In this document: positions 5,765-5,922 of the stretch, piece after piece | Layout: each line of letters opens with the position of its first letter | Numbering within the stretch: the first letter of the stretch is position 1 | Assembly: GCA_020048935.1 (NCBI GenBank) | Contig: JAIFLS010000141.1 | Coordinates: 1-5,922 of the forward strand | Source: a bacterium | GTDB taxonomy: Bacteria; Verrucomicrobiota; Kiritimatiellia; UBA8416 | Direction: 5' to 3' | Length of the DNA: 5,922 bases | The notes under the pieces: generated by a model | Told to the model about the DNA's origin: nothing | What the model saw: only the letters and a program-made list of their open reading frames with translations | The model's database searches: none | Program-made: the position numbers and the translations under genes

Positions 5765-5922
5765 TCAAATGCCCGAGTCTGTCATCATTTTCAAAATGGT
5801 CTCGGCATCCTTGGCTTCCAGAAGTTTTTTGCGGTTGTTTTCCGACTGTAGCAGACGTCCGATCTCCGCCAGGCAGCGCACATGCGGGCCGGTCTGGACC
5901 GATGAAGAAAGAATCAGGATAA
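5765..5922 (-). CDS. PTS EIIA-like domain protein, C-terminal end (partial)
   Basis: Only the last 51 residues and the TGA stop are in the window; the start lies beyond 5922. The reading frame was found by manual translation. It begins ILILSSSVQTGPHVRCLAEI and ends in a charged helix with RKKLLEAKDAETILKMM. This strand-then-helix pattern, with His 13 residues in, a Leu-rich helix ending RLL, and a closing LLEAKDAE-I segment, matches the C-terminus of type-2 (fructose/nitrogen-type) EIIA domains. Such domains occur as stand-alone PtsN-like regulators, in sugar PTS proteins, and fused to the C-terminus of cation/proton antiporters or chloride channels; the visible piece cannot tell these apart. 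The phosphorylated His lies in the missing part. It ends 4 nt before atpB and so is probably co-transcribed with the ATP synthase genes. Confidence 0.7.
   Translation of the reverse strand, partial: ILILSSSVQTGPHVRCLAEIGRLLQSENNRKKLLEAKDAETILKMMTDSGI

Overview
The window is almost entirely a bacterial F-type (F1Fo) ATP synthase operon, transcribed on the minus strand, so it reads from high to low coordinates. In transcription order it holds: the C-terminal end of a PTS EIIA-like protein (cut by the window edge), atpB (subunit a, present as two out-of-frame pieces), atpE (c), atpF (b), atpH (delta), atpA (alpha), atpG (gamma) and the first 370 codons of atpD (beta, cut by the other edge). The conventional order a-c-b-delta-alpha-gamma-beta is kept. 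atpC (epsilon) would be expected beyond position 1. All intergenic gaps are 4 to 37 nt, and I see no promoter, terminator, RNA gene, repeat or mobile element.

The genes build one machine. Subunits a and c form the membrane ion path and rotor ring. Subunits b and delta form the peripheral stalk. Alpha and beta form the catalytic head, and gamma is the central shaft. Nucleotide-binding motifs are intact in alpha and in the visible part of beta. The c subunit has the ion-binding glutamate but lacks the polar side chains used by Na+-type rings, so proton coupling is the reasonable inference.

Organism: a Gram-negative-type bacterium with moderately high GC. A short delta subunit, a b subunit opening with an FGVNW-type motif, and a signal-peptide-like leader on subunit a together suggest the PVC group (Verrucomicrobia, Kiritimatiellota, Lentisphaerae). 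This is family resemblance from memory, not a search result, and is only a tentative placement.

Two points deserve attention. First, the atpB reading frame is broken in the loop after the first core membrane helix, with a shift to the +1 frame and a loop that seems about 7-8 residues too short. A GTG with a GAGG ribosome-binding sequence lies just past the break. Second, an EIIA-like regulatory or transport domain ends only 4 nt before atpB, where atpI or unrelated genes are more usual. The rest looks like an ordinary core locus, and I see no evidence here for an entirely new system.
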